The translations under genes were made by a program, and so were the position numbers. Below, one piece after another: positions 12,133 to 24,028 of a stretch of DNA of 64,000 nt. Origin of the DNA: Mangifera indica. Lineage: Eukaryota > Streptophyta > Magnoliopsida > Sapindales > Anacardiaceae. The notes under the pieces were generated by a model. The model was not told the origin of the DNA. It saw only the letters and a program-made list of their open reading frames with translations, and ran no database searches. Numbering within the stretch: position 1 is the first letter of the stretch; every line of letters starts with the position of its first letter. The stretch lies in contig NC_058145.1 in assembly GCF_011075055.1 (NCBI RefSeq), positions 74,887 through 138,886 on the forward strand, written 5' to 3'.

Positions 12133-15100
12133 TGGCATTACTGCCTGAATACAATATAGAAGTTTGAAGGAGGAACAGTTTCTGAAGAAGAAAATGTGAT
12201 ATTTTGGATAGAAGGTGAATGGAATTATGATTATGAAGATCTTTTATGATGGTACACTAGGTGAGAATACTTTCTTTAGAAAAGAAAATAAAAGAAAAGA
12301 GGGTAAATTCCCATAGGTTTGAGAAATATCAATAAATCTCCCCTACTTTTTAGTTAACAATACAAGTAGAGAGATGAAATTTCATTAATGTCCCACATTA
12401 TTCCCAAAAAAGATACAAGACTTGTAGGGAGGTTTGTCATTATTTTTCAAACTTGGAGGGTTGTAATTGTAATTTACTTTTCATACCTTAGGGAGTTTGC
12501 GTAATTAACCCAAAAAATAATAGGAAGATGATAGTGGTTCGGGCAAGAAGGCGGTCTTATGTGTGCCATAGAAGAAGTTTGGATGATGGTCATTAAAATG
12601 GCCTGAATGTGGTGTCACTTAATGCAAGTTTGCTCTGTATACATTGTTAACTTACAAATTGTAAGTTTACATGCCCACATCAATAAATGTATTCCACTGA
12701 AATTCCCGTCGTAGTGTGAAGAATAGTAACATTTTAATCATAAATGGTATCTACTGGTTCTTGTCATATTAACATGGCAAGCTATACATACACTGGAAAC
12801 TAAAATATCTTCAACCGTAAACCATCATGTCAAAGCAGTTTGAATGGTTAAGGTTATAGTTAACTTCCAAGATGAACTGAACATGCATGTTTAAGCCAAT
12901 GATGTTTTTCCTAGACAGCCCAAACGGTGGCTGAAATGGCTTTCATAAACTGAATTTTGGTACACTTCCTACTATGGAGTCATGTGTATGACCTACTTTA
13001 GGGCAAGGACAGGATTTTAACCCCAGCAGTACCTATCAGATTGCAATATATATACTCAGATAGTACGTTAACAGGAAGTCTGCAACCCAGAAAAACATCA
13101 ACTTGCTCACATATTTGTGAGGAAGACACACTAAGGAGGCAGAAGTGGCAACCACAACAAGAAAATTTAACAGGAGTACTTTGTTTAATAAAAATAAGGG
13201 AGGAAAGAACCATACCAAGGCTTCCTTGATTGAGAAACTTCCATTTCAAGTTCATTCATCGAAATTGACCAAATTCTATAAAATCTCACTTCCATAGCCT
13301 TTATGCCTCCCTTCAAGCTCTCCTGCAACTTTCCTTATACATTCGATAAGCTTATTTACCCATATAATTGGCAAAGTTATTATGACAATCCCCACGAAAT
13401 AAAGAATAAAATGCAACTACAATGCCAAAGCATACATCCAGTCTAATGTAATTACCCAAAAAAACAAAATTATATTTTGTTCCACCCTAAAAAAAGGGAC
13501 GATTGTCAAGACACAGCAAAACGCAAACCCAACTCAAAGGCAGGATCTTCCCTTCACCAGTTATTTTACTCATTCACAGGAGCTATGTAACCAAAAATAA
13601 TTCAAATCTTTCATTGATTAACTTCCCCTGCAATGAAGGCTAATACTAAATAATATATATGTAGCTAACAATTTTCGTAAACTCACCATTGAAAGCTCAG
13701 CAGACAATCGCTCTTCATTGACTGCAGCAGCATCTTTGGAGGAGCAAAATTCATTCTAAGTGACAAAAATAATATGTTGAGGCAACGGTCTCTCAGCCTC
13801 AGATTCAGAAAAACTTTGAACGTTGACAGCATTGCCATGCAATAAATTGAATAAGAAATTCATTTCTTATGCAAAACAAAAAAGAACACATTGAACTCAC
13901 ACTGCCTCGTGTCTATTCATTGCATGGAGTCCCACATGGTGTAGAAACAAAGCAATAACTAGACAATAAGTGTATAAATAAGGAGCTCCAATTTCATGTC
14001 AACATACTTACCTGGACGGGGTCAATGGGTGTTCCGGAAGGCCCATGGCCTAGGGTGGTGGCCTTCATTGCACTTGGAAGGTGCACCACTCTAAGGTCTC
14101 CCCAAGTGGGAGAGCCTACGTCATAATTTGTGTTAGAGGGGGCCTGCGTTCGCGCGGCCCCTACCAATCTAGTCTGAAAATGCTTGGTTGTCAAGAGTGG
14201 AGTACCTACTATTAACACAATAGATCAATACAGACGAGGCTCCATAATGAAGAGAGGATTGTCTCTATCAAGTCTTAATTCATTATACTTGAGACGCCCA
14301 ACAGAGAAGAAGCAATTTGAATCTTCCCTGAAATGACCTGTACTATGTAGTGTTTATTTTTCGTAAAATTGTACCTTCCACTCCGTTGTATCTCTACAGA
14401 ATCAATATCTCTTGTTTTAGGAAGTCCAGTTGCGGCAGCTGGCAGCAACATCTCTGATACTGAATTATGGCAAAATGGGCATAGCAAGAAAGGGATAAAG
14501 AAGAAGAAAACTTAACCTTTGAACAAGTCAAGGAATGGGAGTGACGAGAGAAGCCTTACTCAAAGAGGATTCAAACTCAACCGAATTTGAGCTAAAATTT
14601 CTTCAATTTGAACACTTTAAGTCGGATCTACCACTAAATAGAGCAACTAGGTATTAACAAATTGGGTGCTTCCGATTCCCAGGGCCAAAATTTTGGTGAA
14701 CGGTAATCATGAGATCCAACCTAGCTACATTTAAAAAATCTAAGCCCAAACTTTTAACACCTGGGCCCAGTCTAACCTTTTACTCCATGTCTGGATCCCC
14801 AAACAAAATACGCCCACATTGGGCCGGGTGGCCAATGTTATTAACCTCCCAACTTAAATTTGTGTATTTCATATTTCAATTAGAGTATAAAAAAAAGTTT
14901 GACTTAAACGGTCTGAAACTAATTCGAATTCAAGTTTAATAGATGTTTGATTTGTCAATATAACAAGTCTAAAAAAATTTAATATAAATTAATTAAGATA
15001 ATATTATTTTAATTAATATATTTTAAAATGATGTTTTTTTCTTAGTTATAGTATCAAATTGAGGTTAAAGTTTGGATAAGTTCGAACTTGAGTTTAACTC

Positions 15101-16764
15101 TTTTCAAATTAACTAAACTCAAAAAACTTTGGGGGGAGTTTGACAAATTCAAACTCAATATCTCTCAAATTAAACTGAGATCAAGCTTAGATGAATTAAA
15201 GCTCAATTCAATTCAAAATGCAATTTGAGAATTGTTTGGGTCAAGATGCCTTTTTTAACTGATTCTATAATTACTTGGGTGAACAATACAATAAAGGGAT
15301 GGGCTTGAAGTCCAATATCAAAGCTAATTTTTTCACAACTAATTATATAATAATATATCATTATTATTATTTAAATTAATATTTATTATAAATTCACATA
15401 GTATTACTTATATCTTAAAAAATAAAGCTATGGATATTTATAATAAGCATTTAATTTGAATATTAATGATGATATATAATTATATAATTGAGTGATTTTA
15501 AATAAAATATAAAAATGAAATTCAATCATATAGTGACACATTATCATTAATGTTCAAGTTAATATTTATTATAAGTATATATATCATTATTCATCTTAAA
15601 AACCAATAAAGTTAAGGTTGAATTCAATCCAACCTGAGTCCAAACAAGACCCAGTTTGATATTGGCTCAAATCCAAATGAATCAATTCATGATCAATTTG
15701 AAATCAACAAATTAATGCTTAAACTCAACTTAAAACTAATTCAATATTGAATTTAATTCAAGACAACTTGAACTCGATTTATTTACTCCAAACTCAAGTA
15801 GTTCAAATCAAATTCAACTTCAAATAAGGTTGTGCCTCATGTTACAACTACTAATATATGATTGCATGTTTTGGGTGGGGGGGTGTGACCCATAATAGTA
15901 TACATATCACTATCATGCATCATAATTCATTTAATATTTTTCAATATATGAATCCTGATAAATTCAACATGCAATCCCACCACCATTACATTGAAAATTT
16001 CCCTATCGGACTAAAATTCATGCCTTCATGCAAGGTACAGCCATATTTTATTGCGAGAGATGGATGCCACGAAAGTGGGCACATGGAGAAGATAATTATA
16101 CAAGACTACCATTTAATTATTGAGTGGCCACATGCATCGACACAGGGAAGATACTTCTCTTGTGTATCTGGTTAACAATCTTCAAAAGTATAGCAAGGAA
16201 ACAGTATATAGAAAGCCATTGCTTTGCACATGACAAATGCTTCAAACATGATTTATAATCATTCTAAGAATCCACACCAAATCCAAGATACATATTATTA
16301 TTGGGTTAATTTTCTGATAATATTCACCCAAAGTCACAAAGGTTAGCAAATACAATACAACTCAAACCCCAAAAGAAAAAGATCAGAGATGACTATAGCT
16401 AAGCCAAGGAATATGGATGGTGGGTGGGTCTACGCAGACAGACGCTCCTCCTATAACAGCACGCACAGCCTGTTAAAGGGAAGCAAACGTGACAAATAAT
16501 TCAAGTTTGATCGATTCTCACATGGAATTTTAAAAGCAACTGACATCCCACACATGCATTTGCCTGCCATTTCCAAATGCTCTCATCTGTCTCTTCCACC
16601 ATAGCACTTATCCCAATCCCCTTTCTTCCTTTCTTTCTTTTTCCCATTTTCAAAACACTCACACTAGGCAATCAAAAGTATCAAACTCATATATATCCCA
16701 TATTTTACATTCAAAGTAAAACATATATATATGGTTAGAAATTGAATATATATATTAGATAAGT
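12133..16764. other. Long intergenic stretch with unidentified coding-like fragments
   Basis: The left part holds the YTH 3' UTR. Between 13200 and 14490 the minus strand has short coding-like pieces listed separately. From about 14880 to 15830 the sequence is very AT-rich and full of degenerate TCAAATTCAAACTC-like motifs, resembling 34150-34800 in this window; it looks like old repeat sequence. The open frame at 15858-16175 has no family resemblance. No RNA gene recognised. Confidence 0.35.
13216..14487 (-). other. Possible decayed or unrecognised minus-strand exons
   Basis: Three separate stretches read like exons on the minus strand. Near 14390-14450 the translation includes LLPAAATGLPKTRDIDSVE. 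Near 13684-13745 it reads EFCSSKDAAAVNEERLSAEL and is followed by GTGAGT. Near 13270-13345 it includes LIECIRKVAGELEGRHKGYG and then a stop. The pieces are not linked by obvious phase-matched introns and I do not recognise the family. They may be parts of one broken gene, or the small exons of a real gene whose other exons I cannot see. Confidence 0.25.
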
Positions 16765-18814
16765 CTATAGTTGATGATGATCATCAGTGGTTGGTTCTTG
16801 ATTAATTATGGGGCGGCGGCGAGCTGCAAATAAGGTGCATGGGAAGTGCCGGTGGCAAGTGATTAAGTGATCGTTGGTTAGGCCTGCGGCTTGCATGAAT
16901 GAATGGACCACTGTTGGACCTACGAACCTCAGTCCTCTCCTAACCATGTCCTTGCTAATGCTCTCTGATTTTGATGTCTTCACTGGAATTTTGTGCCCAA
17001 ATTTGTACTGTGTGTTGATCGCTTTCTGGTTAACAAATCCCCATATGTATTTGTCCAATGATACAAACTCCTTTTTAATCTGCACTCATTAAATAAACGC
17101 ACATAAGAAAATGATCATGATCCAGCTATAGATATGTAATCAATGTTTTCATTATTTAAATTTTATTTTGCAGCTGCTTTGTTGTTTCATGGTGCCTCAC
17201 AGTTCACAATACTTTTCATCATATCAAGTCTTTTGTATATTTTCTTAATGACATAAAATATGTAAATGTGTCCTTTTAACCAACTGAAAAGTTCTTTTTA
17301 AGTTTGAACTAGGAAATTTTAGTTATATTAAGGAACAAGCTTCTTAAAAGAAGGATGTGTGAACAAGGGTAGATGATAACGGAGCTGGTTTCGGTTCGAA
17401 TCTACATTTAGATCGAGTTCAAGGATTCATTGGTGATTCACATTTCTAGAATTTCTGTTTATCTTTCCAATATTACTGTTCACTTCAAGTACAAACTGAA
17501 TGTTTGGAATTCAAACCTATTTTGAGTTGACTCTTATTTGGATTCATTTTAACTGGAATCTACCCTCTGCGTAGCTAATATAATACCTCAAGAATTCGGA
17601 TAGCATTGTCGACAACTCCTCTAACTCGGCTCATATCAATGGCATATTGTGTACTAATTGACATCATCTGTTTGTCAGTCAAGTTGGCCACTGTTTCTGC
17701 ATCAAATCCTGAAAATGCGTCCCTGTGAACACAAAGAAAGAGATTATCATTTACCTGTGTGTTTAAATATAGGCAATAAGTACACATTCTAACAAATTTG
17801 GTATAATTAATTGTATATATGACCAACCTGAAATCTTGTCGCTTCTTCAAGATTGAAGTCCAGTCCGAGCCAACTTGAGCACTACTCAGGACAAGCAATT
17901 CAAACAACATACTGCAAAAAAATTAAAAGAAAATAAAAGAGCCAACCTTAGCTATATGTAAATTACAAGAGATGAGAGAGAGAGAGAAAGAAAAAGAATG
18001 AAAGAGACAGAATCTTACTTATCATCATGAACTGGAACTCCCCATTCTTCATCATGGTAAGCCACATAGATGGGATCTGTAAAATATGAAACCAAAATGA
18101 CTTTTAACATGAAGATGCAATTTAATGGCAGTAAATATTATAAATTATCAAAATTTTCTCATAATGGGTACCTGAATTTGGCGTAATAAAGCCGCACCTC
18201 TTCTCTTCTTCTGTAACTTTTGTTGTAGTTGTGCTATTAGAATCATCAATGGGAACAATTTTGGCTTCAAATTTGGCGGACTTTGATCTCCCGTAATGAG
18301 CAATTCTCATCACACGTTGAGCATGTTGTAGAGCCATTTGTTCCCTCCTCACAGCAGCAATGCTTCCTGGTGACTCAACAACCAAAGAAGAAGAATAACT
18401 CAAGGAAGCCTCTATATTGTTATTGCCAAGACCAAGACCACCTTCCTTGAAACTTTTAGACTTCATTCTTTCTAAAGTCTTGATGGTGTTTCTAGGAGTA
18501 GTAACAACTTTTTCGGAGCTTGAATTCAATCCATTGTTGTCACTACCAGCTCGCTTAATGGCTGGCGGCCTAGGTGACTTGGACTTGGGAGAAATAGGAG
18601 GAGTGAGACAAATCTTAGAAGCAAAAGTCGGCAATGGTGGTGGTTGGGGTGGAGGAGGAGAAGATTTTGTTGATAATTTCTTCAACGAATTACGGCGTTC
18701 TAAGTTAGGAACACGGTTGCAGGCAGGTTGAAGAACAGGTCTGCCATTAATTTTAGCAACCGCCGGCGTTGCTTCAATGCCAGTGGCGACATTAGCCTTA
18801 TTAGAACTACACAT
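16765..18814 (-). CDS. DNA-3-methyladenine glycosylase I (TAG) family protein
   Basis: Helix-hairpin-helix base-excision glycosylase of the TAG family, which removes 3-methyladenine from alkylated DNA. Five exons on the minus strand: 18814-18172, 18076-18019, 17911-17828, 17722-17587 and 17079-16765, all with GT-AG sites and matching phases, about 411 residues. The first 200 residues are basic, Ser/Pro-rich (SPPPPQPPPLP) and probably disordered or targeting. The catalytic domain starts at KRCGFITPNS and continues through YVAYHDEEWGVP (the acidic base-recognition region) and CHRHFPC near the end. The Cys of RCGF, His of YHDE and the final His and Cys match the four zinc ligands of bacterial TAG. 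The C-terminus is His/Asp-rich. Plant genomes carry several paralogues; which one this is cannot be told here. Confidence 0.9.
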
Positions 18815-18927
18815 GTTGGTATGTTTTAGCTAGCCGAAATGAAACACTAGTGTATATAAGAATAATTTATAATGAAAGAGAGATGATGATGAGGTATTGA
18901 AAGAAGGGGATGAAGGAGAAGAAGGGG

Positions 18928-18937
18928 GTTTATATTT
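18928..18937 (-). promoter_or_regulatory. Possible TATA box of the glycosylase gene
   Basis: On the minus strand an AATATAAAC motif lies about 115 bases upstream of the ATG. Spacing is reasonable for a TATA box with an 80-base leader; no other support. Confidence 0.3.
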
Positions 18938-20553
18938 GTCGATAAAAAGAGAAGATGACTGGGGACCGGGGACTGGGAACTGAGGACTGGGGACAGGTAA
19001 AGAGAAGAAGCAACATGGGGGGGTTGGGGTCTGTCATACAAGCTCTTGTGAATAGAATTACTTTTTGCTTACCAAACCACGAGGTCTGACCATGACACCC
19101 TTCTTAATTGCCCTAAGTTTCTTCTAATAATTTATTTTTTTATTCTTATTCTTATTCTATGTACAAGAATCAAAGGAAGTTGATAGAAGGGATTCGTTTG
19201 TTGGAGTTATTCATGTCTATACAATTTCAATATCTCAAATATGGATATAAAAGATATTCTAAAAATGTATTATGCATGTTAAACTAAGTAATATATATTT
19301 TGTGTGTGTGTGAGGATATTTAGTGTTTACTTGTGAGTTCCTGGTTCCAAATATCATTCAGATGATATATGTAAGAGTTTGAAGCCCAGGAAGGAATAGA
19401 GGTGGAGTGGTGGATAAGGAAGGTCAGAATGGAAGAAAAAGACCAATGCTTGGTGCATTCTTTTTAGCTGGAGGGGAATCAATCAGTATCTAACAAGAAT
19501 TAATTCTTCTGGGTGTGAGGGGAAGGTAACATGGGAAAGCCAGATATTTTAGAGGTTGAATTTATAAGTCCACACAAGACCTTTTATAACATTAATTAAT
19601 TACAATATTATAAGTTGATATATTCTTAATTAATTATTATACATATGCAAATTCTTAAAGAAGGACAATTCATTTTTCATATATGCTAGCTTTCTATATA
19701 TTTTTGGCTGCATTAATATGTTACCATCCAAAAAGGGACTAAACCATATATGCAAACTACCCTTTGGCTCTTGGTTGGCTTGAAATGTTGATGTCCCTCT
19801 TGTGTGATAGCGTCATAATTAAAATTTAGCCCCACAGAGAGATGGGGTTTTTACATTAACTTGTCCAAAGAATAGAAATAGGAGACGTGGACCCTTTACA
19901 AAGGTCACAGGAGGGTTTCGAAAATAGTATGAGAAAAACCTTGCTTGCAAGTAAAACTATCTCCCCCCAAGTAAGAAATCAAGAACTGTAGAGAATCAAT
20001 TTTTATCCTATAGTTTATATTCTGTCTTTTAATCCTTACCTCGAACTTCAAGATTGGCAGAGAAATTCAATTTATTAAGATTAAAATGGTTTAAAAGATG
20101 GTCAATTTTGTCATTGAAATTAAGCCTAAAACATTACATGTGGGATAAGTATGATTAACTATAATTCCCAAGGACAGGACCTAAAAAGAAAATTAATTTT
20201 AATCAATCTTGTGGTTTGTGGCATTCATTAGAAAGTGCTCTCACATTATCGTCCTGGTTATTGCTCCATCTTGAGACATCCCATGTGACATAGCCCGATA
20301 ATATATACCTGTAATCAATAATTAACATAACCAAAGCTCTTAGAGACCAGGCAAAATAATATCACCAATTATATATTGTGGTTTTGTTTTATAAATTTAT
20401 TACAATCATTTTCTCTCTGAAAACACATGCTTTTTCATTTCCTGGAGGCTTCTATTTTTGTATTTCCCCAATTCTTTTTCTTAAAGGCTAAAACTTCAGG
20501 AAAGTACAAGGCAACCTTATTCAATTATTATTGGGCCAAAGGACTATGGCAAC
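18938..20553. other. Intergenic region, no gene seen
   Basis: Promoter side of the glycosylase gene at the left, then AT-rich sequence with scattered stops in all frames. Nothing else recognised. Confidence 0.4.
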
Positions 20554-21347
20554 CCCAAGTTTAACTGCTATCCCAAGTCACACTATGAGGTTTGAAAAAT
20601 CTAAAATTTCCCCCATCTATTAAAAATCTCCATTATGATTAGGGGTAAAATAGTTATTTAATAAAAAAATTTAAAAATCTAAAATTTTATTACGTTTGCC
20701 CCCCTTTAGCTTGAAAATCTCACAATTCCCTCTACCTGAAGTTTGAAAAATCAAAATTTCTCCCCTAGAGTTTGCAAACGTTGCTAGAGATGGTCGTCTC
20801 CGATGGCGTCGGCTCTCCCTCCTGGCTTAACTCTCCCTATAGATCACGTTCCAACCATCAACAAAGGCCAATTCCTCCAACGAAGACAACCGTCAGAGAT
20901 CTCAAACGAAGACAACGTGATCATCTGAGACCTCTAACGTCATCTTTGTCTCGAACGAAGACTAAATCATCTTTGTTCGAGATGAATACAATCTAATAAA
21001 GACGATTTCATTTTCGTCGAAGGGATTAGCCTTTGTCAGTGGTTGAGAAGTGATCGACATGAAGAGTTAAGCAGGTAGAGAGAGCTAACACCACCAGAGA
21101 TTGTGAAGTTTCTCTTATCCGATGATGATTTGCAAACTCTAAGAGAAAAATTTTGATTTTTTAAACTTAAGGTAGGAGGATTTCTGAGATTTTTAAGCTA
21201 AGAGGAGGCAAATATAATAAAACTTTAATTTTTTTTATTAAAAGTCGGTTTTAATTTTATTCTTAATTGAAATTTTTTATAAATATATAAGATTTTAGAC
21301 TTTTTAAATCTCATATATGTGATTTTGTAGTAACACCGAAACTTGGG
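20554..21347. mobile_element. Foldback (long inverted repeat) element 1
   Basis: The left half and the reverse complement of the right half align along nearly the whole length. Both outer ends read CCCAAGTTT going inward. Further matching blocks include AAAATCTAAAATTTTATTA-like sequence, TCAAAATTT followed by a TAGAGTTTGCAAA block, and a central CTGCTTAACTCT/CTGGCTTAACTCT pair. It has no transposase and is a non-autonomous DNA transposon of about 794 bp. A target duplication could not be identified with certainty, so the superfamily (possibly Mutator-derived) is open. Confidence 0.8.
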
Positions 21348-21474
21348 TAAGTGTAGTCTGTTGGCCTTATTAGCGCGTGTGCAAAAATCAAGGGGGAATA
21401 TCTATGTTAAGTGGTCCCACTCACATGTTAGCAATGGCAGAGTACAGAAGCTATTACATATTATGTCAAAAGAC

Positions 21475-22329
21475 TTGTTCCCCTGCAACAGGAGGGGGAT
21501 TTTTAAAGTCCCACCCTTGAATTTGAAAAAGCTTAAATATTCATTTATTAACCAATTTTTATTAAAATTTTAATTAAATTTAAAAATAAAATAATCATTT
21601 TAATTATATTTTTATTTTTAAATTTTAAAAATTAATAAATTTATTTCTATTTAAAAGTTTTTAATTTTAAAAAATTATATTTTTCTCAACAAATTTAAGG
21701 TTTTTATCTTTTTTTTAATTTCAATCATTTCTCAAAACTTTTAAAAATTATAGTTTCAACCTCCTCTTAAACTTCAGTTTCGACATCCTTTCGGCATCCT
21801 CCTTCATCTGAGCAGAGTCAACGTTATTCTTGTCTTACCTGAGCTATCCACTAGCAACATTAGTGATGGGAAACTACCATGAGACAAAGAGATAGAGATC
21901 TCTTTGTCGGACGGTAGTTTCTTATCGCCGATGGATAGCTTTAACAAAACAAGGCTAACATATATTCAATTCAGACAAAGGAGGACATCAAAGATGGATG
22001 AAGAGGACAGTGGAAGGATGTCGAAAACTGAAGTTCAAAAAGGGGATGAAATTGTAATTTTTAAAAGTTTTGATGGGTAATTGAAATTGAGAAAAGATGA
22101 AAACCCTAGGTTTGAGGAGAAAAAATATAACTTTTTTAAGTTATAAAATTTCAAGTAAGGGAAAAAAATAATGAATTATATATATTTTTAATATTATTAT
22201 TAAAATAATTATTTTACCTTTAATTCTAACTAAAAATTTTAATAAAAATTAGTTGTAAGTGGAAGTTTAAATTTCTAAAAAATTAGAGAATAAGACGTTA
22301 GAATTTCATTGTATCTTCAATGGGAACAA
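21475..22329. mobile_element. Foldback (long inverted repeat) element 2
   Basis: Ends read TTGTTCCC at the left and GGGAACAA at the right. The two arms pair over almost the full 855 bp, down to a centre near 21898 where GACAAAGAGAT faces ATCTCTTTGTC. Arm blocks such as CTTTTAAAAATTA followed by a CTTCAGTTTCGACATCCTT block recur inverted. It is unrelated in sequence to element 1 and lies only 127 bp from it. No open frame of note and no clear target duplication. Confidence 0.8.
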
Positions 22330-22837
22330 CTCTTTTCACCTTATATATTATTTTAGTGCTAGCAGATAAATGCATTGCGTTATTGATTATTGAAATACAT
22401 TAATGGGAAGCTGACATATGTCCCTAGTAGTACAATAACAATAAAATTATCTATACGTAACTTCTAATATAAAAATAAAACAAGAGGGTTGAGTGCTCGT
22501 CTGAATATTGCCATAAACATGAATACTCTCTGAGACAAGAATACATAATTTGAACAAGAGTTTGCTAAGGTGTGCGCGAACTTAGAACAAAATTTCGATT
22601 TCTATTTCAGCTAGAACTTGAACAAACATCAGCAGAGTTATACAAGGACAGGCTCAAGTAAGAACAGGAGCTAATACAAACTATAGTACCCTATAGTTAT
22701 TTGTCATTGGCCTTGGGTAGCTATCATGTTAAAATAATAAACAGAATTTTATGCGAAGAAAATGGACCAACTACAAAAAAATAAGATAAATCAGACTGCA
22801 CAATTACCTTCCTGGTGCACTCATTGAATAACTTTCT
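22330..22837. other. Intergenic region, no gene seen
   Basis: AT-rich sequence between the foldback element and the C-terminal fragment of the FORGETTER1-like remnant. Nothing recognised. Confidence 0.35.
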
Positions 22838-22979
22838 TCATTCTTTCAGTAAAAAGTCTGGTGCTGGTTTCCGGGTATGCTCCAGCACAGTTTCAACTGC
22901 CGCATTTGGGACAGAAAGCCCAACGATTCTCTTACTATCTGTTGTAGTTTCTACTCGCACCACCCGGAGCCGCTTATGA
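22838..22979 (-). pseudogene. FORGETTER1/Strawberry notch-like gene remnant, C-terminal exon
   Basis: Minus-strand translation from an AG acceptor reads HKRLRVVRVETTTDSKRIVG and then LSVPNAAVETVLE. I recognise this as the conserved C-terminal end of plant FORGETTER1 (Strawberry notch homologue), a nuclear helicase-like chromatin protein of heat-stress memory. After VLE the sequence departs from the family's ending and stops within 17 codons. It lies on the same strand and in the right order relative to the exons at 30.4-33.7 kb, so it is probably the far end of the same broken gene. Confidence 0.6.
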
Positions 22980-23452
22980 CTTTAGCAGGCCTGTAGAGAT
23001 CAGTTTTAGGTTTGCGCTCTTGAAATAAGAATATATATAATAATAATTCATTCCCTTGCTGATGTTATGATATTTTACGCATCAGGTACGAACACTTTTA
23101 TGCCTGCTGGAAATTTTGCATTAAAAGACAATTTCTTTTCAGATTCTTTTTCAACAAACAAACTCATGAACTATATGCCTCACTCAGATGTGGACATACG
23201 ATAAGTTCAGCTTTTTGTTTCCTCAAAGATAAGAGCATATGCATCTATCAAATTCTCTGGCAGACCTCCCAATTCAGTTAATCTAATACAATAATCTAAA
23301 ATTAATTTATAGATTAATCAAACTATATATTGAAATATAAATGAACCAAGCATACTCCAACAACTGCACGACATGCTACCATGCTTCTATAAAAACATTT
23401 ACTATAGATAAATTATAGAAACAAATTTAGCACCAATGAGACTAGAAAGACA
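22980..23452. other. Remnant intron-like sequence left of the Copia insertion
   Basis: Probably former intron or exon sequence of the FORGETTER1-like remnant. On the minus strand near 23215-23280 a stretch reads LGGLPENLIDAYALIFEE and then a stop; I cannot assign it. The final bases AGAAG (23453-23457) are the Copia target duplication. Confidence 0.35.
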
Positions 23453-23457
23453 AGAAG
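23453..23457. repeat. Copia target-site duplication, left copy (AGAAG)
   Basis: AGAAG directly precedes the 5' LTR and is repeated at 29496-29500 directly after the 3' LTR, the 5-bp duplication expected of an LTR retrotransposon. Confidence 0.95.
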
Positions 23458-23705
23458 TGTTAGTACAACTAGTGATGGGTAGAATAGTAATCTCAAGCAA
23501 AAAGTATGTTCACTTTATATGCACATGTGTTTCTATTGTACTGGTGAATATATATGCGTTATAACTAAACAAAAGTGTTCAGTTAATAAAAAAAAAAGAA
23601 GGTAGAAAAAGAATCTCTCTTTTCGTATTTCCTCTGTTGTTCTTCAGAAAACTTTCCCAAACCCCAACCTAGCTAAGTGTCAATCTTGACTCAATCCACC
23701 GTTCA
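23458..23705 (+). repeat. 5' LTR of the Copia element
   Basis: Starts TGTTAGTACAACTAG and ends CCACCGTTCA. It is almost identical to 29249-29495. It carries an A-rich run followed by a CTCTCTTTTCG stretch near the middle. Confidence 0.96.
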
Positions 23706-23717
23706 TGGTATCAGAGC
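23706..23717 (+). other. Primer-binding site (initiator tRNA-Met)
   Basis: TGGTATCAGAGC immediately follows the 5' LTR; it is the standard plant Copia primer-binding site complementary to the 3' end of initiator tRNA-Met. Confidence 0.93.
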
Positions 23718-23841
23718 GCGAGCCAAACGGCAGGTTTAACAACCTAAGTGTTTCTGGATACAAGTGACAATGCACCCAGCCAAAAATCGGCTGAGCCGAG
23801 AGGCAAGTTTAACAGCCTAGGTGCTTGCACTTAAGCGGAGG

Positions 23842-24000
23842 TGTTGAGGACTCAAATAAAGAAGAGTCTCACATCTAATAAACTTAAATAAAATGAGTGG
23901 TATATAAGTGTTGTGGATTGGACCTTAACACAAGCCAATTGGTTTTGTGTAATATGGATTTCAATCTTCACACTTGTAAGCCCAATTTATATTTCCGACA
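23842..24000 (+). repeat. LTR-like module embedded in the Copia leader
   Basis: A 159-bp stretch begins TGTTGAGGACTC and ends TTCCGACA, the TG...CA layout of an LTR, and is directly followed at 24001 by a second TGGTATCAGAG primer-binding site. It has the usual plant small-LTR features (CACATCTAATAAACTT, GTGGTATATAAG). It is unrelated to the outer LTRs and has no second copy near the 3' end. It suggests the leader and gag were captured from, or recombined with, another retroelement. Confidence 0.65.
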
Positions 24001-24028
24001 TGGTATCAGAGTCATTCGACACACGTCA

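Noticed and set aside
13994..14218. GC-richer open frame on the minus strand
   Set aside because: Seems to be a short repeat-derived or untranslated stretch; no domain and no splice partners found.
15858..16175. 105-residue open frame
   Set aside because: Composition is not protein-like, no recognised motif, and the region is AT-rich repeat-like sequence.
17390..17410. GGTTCGAATC resembling a tRNA T-arm
   Set aside because: No acceptor stem, D-arm or anticodon arm can be placed around it.
18417..18731. 104-residue plus-strand frame
   Set aside because: It is the antisense shadow of the low-complexity first exon of the glycosylase gene.
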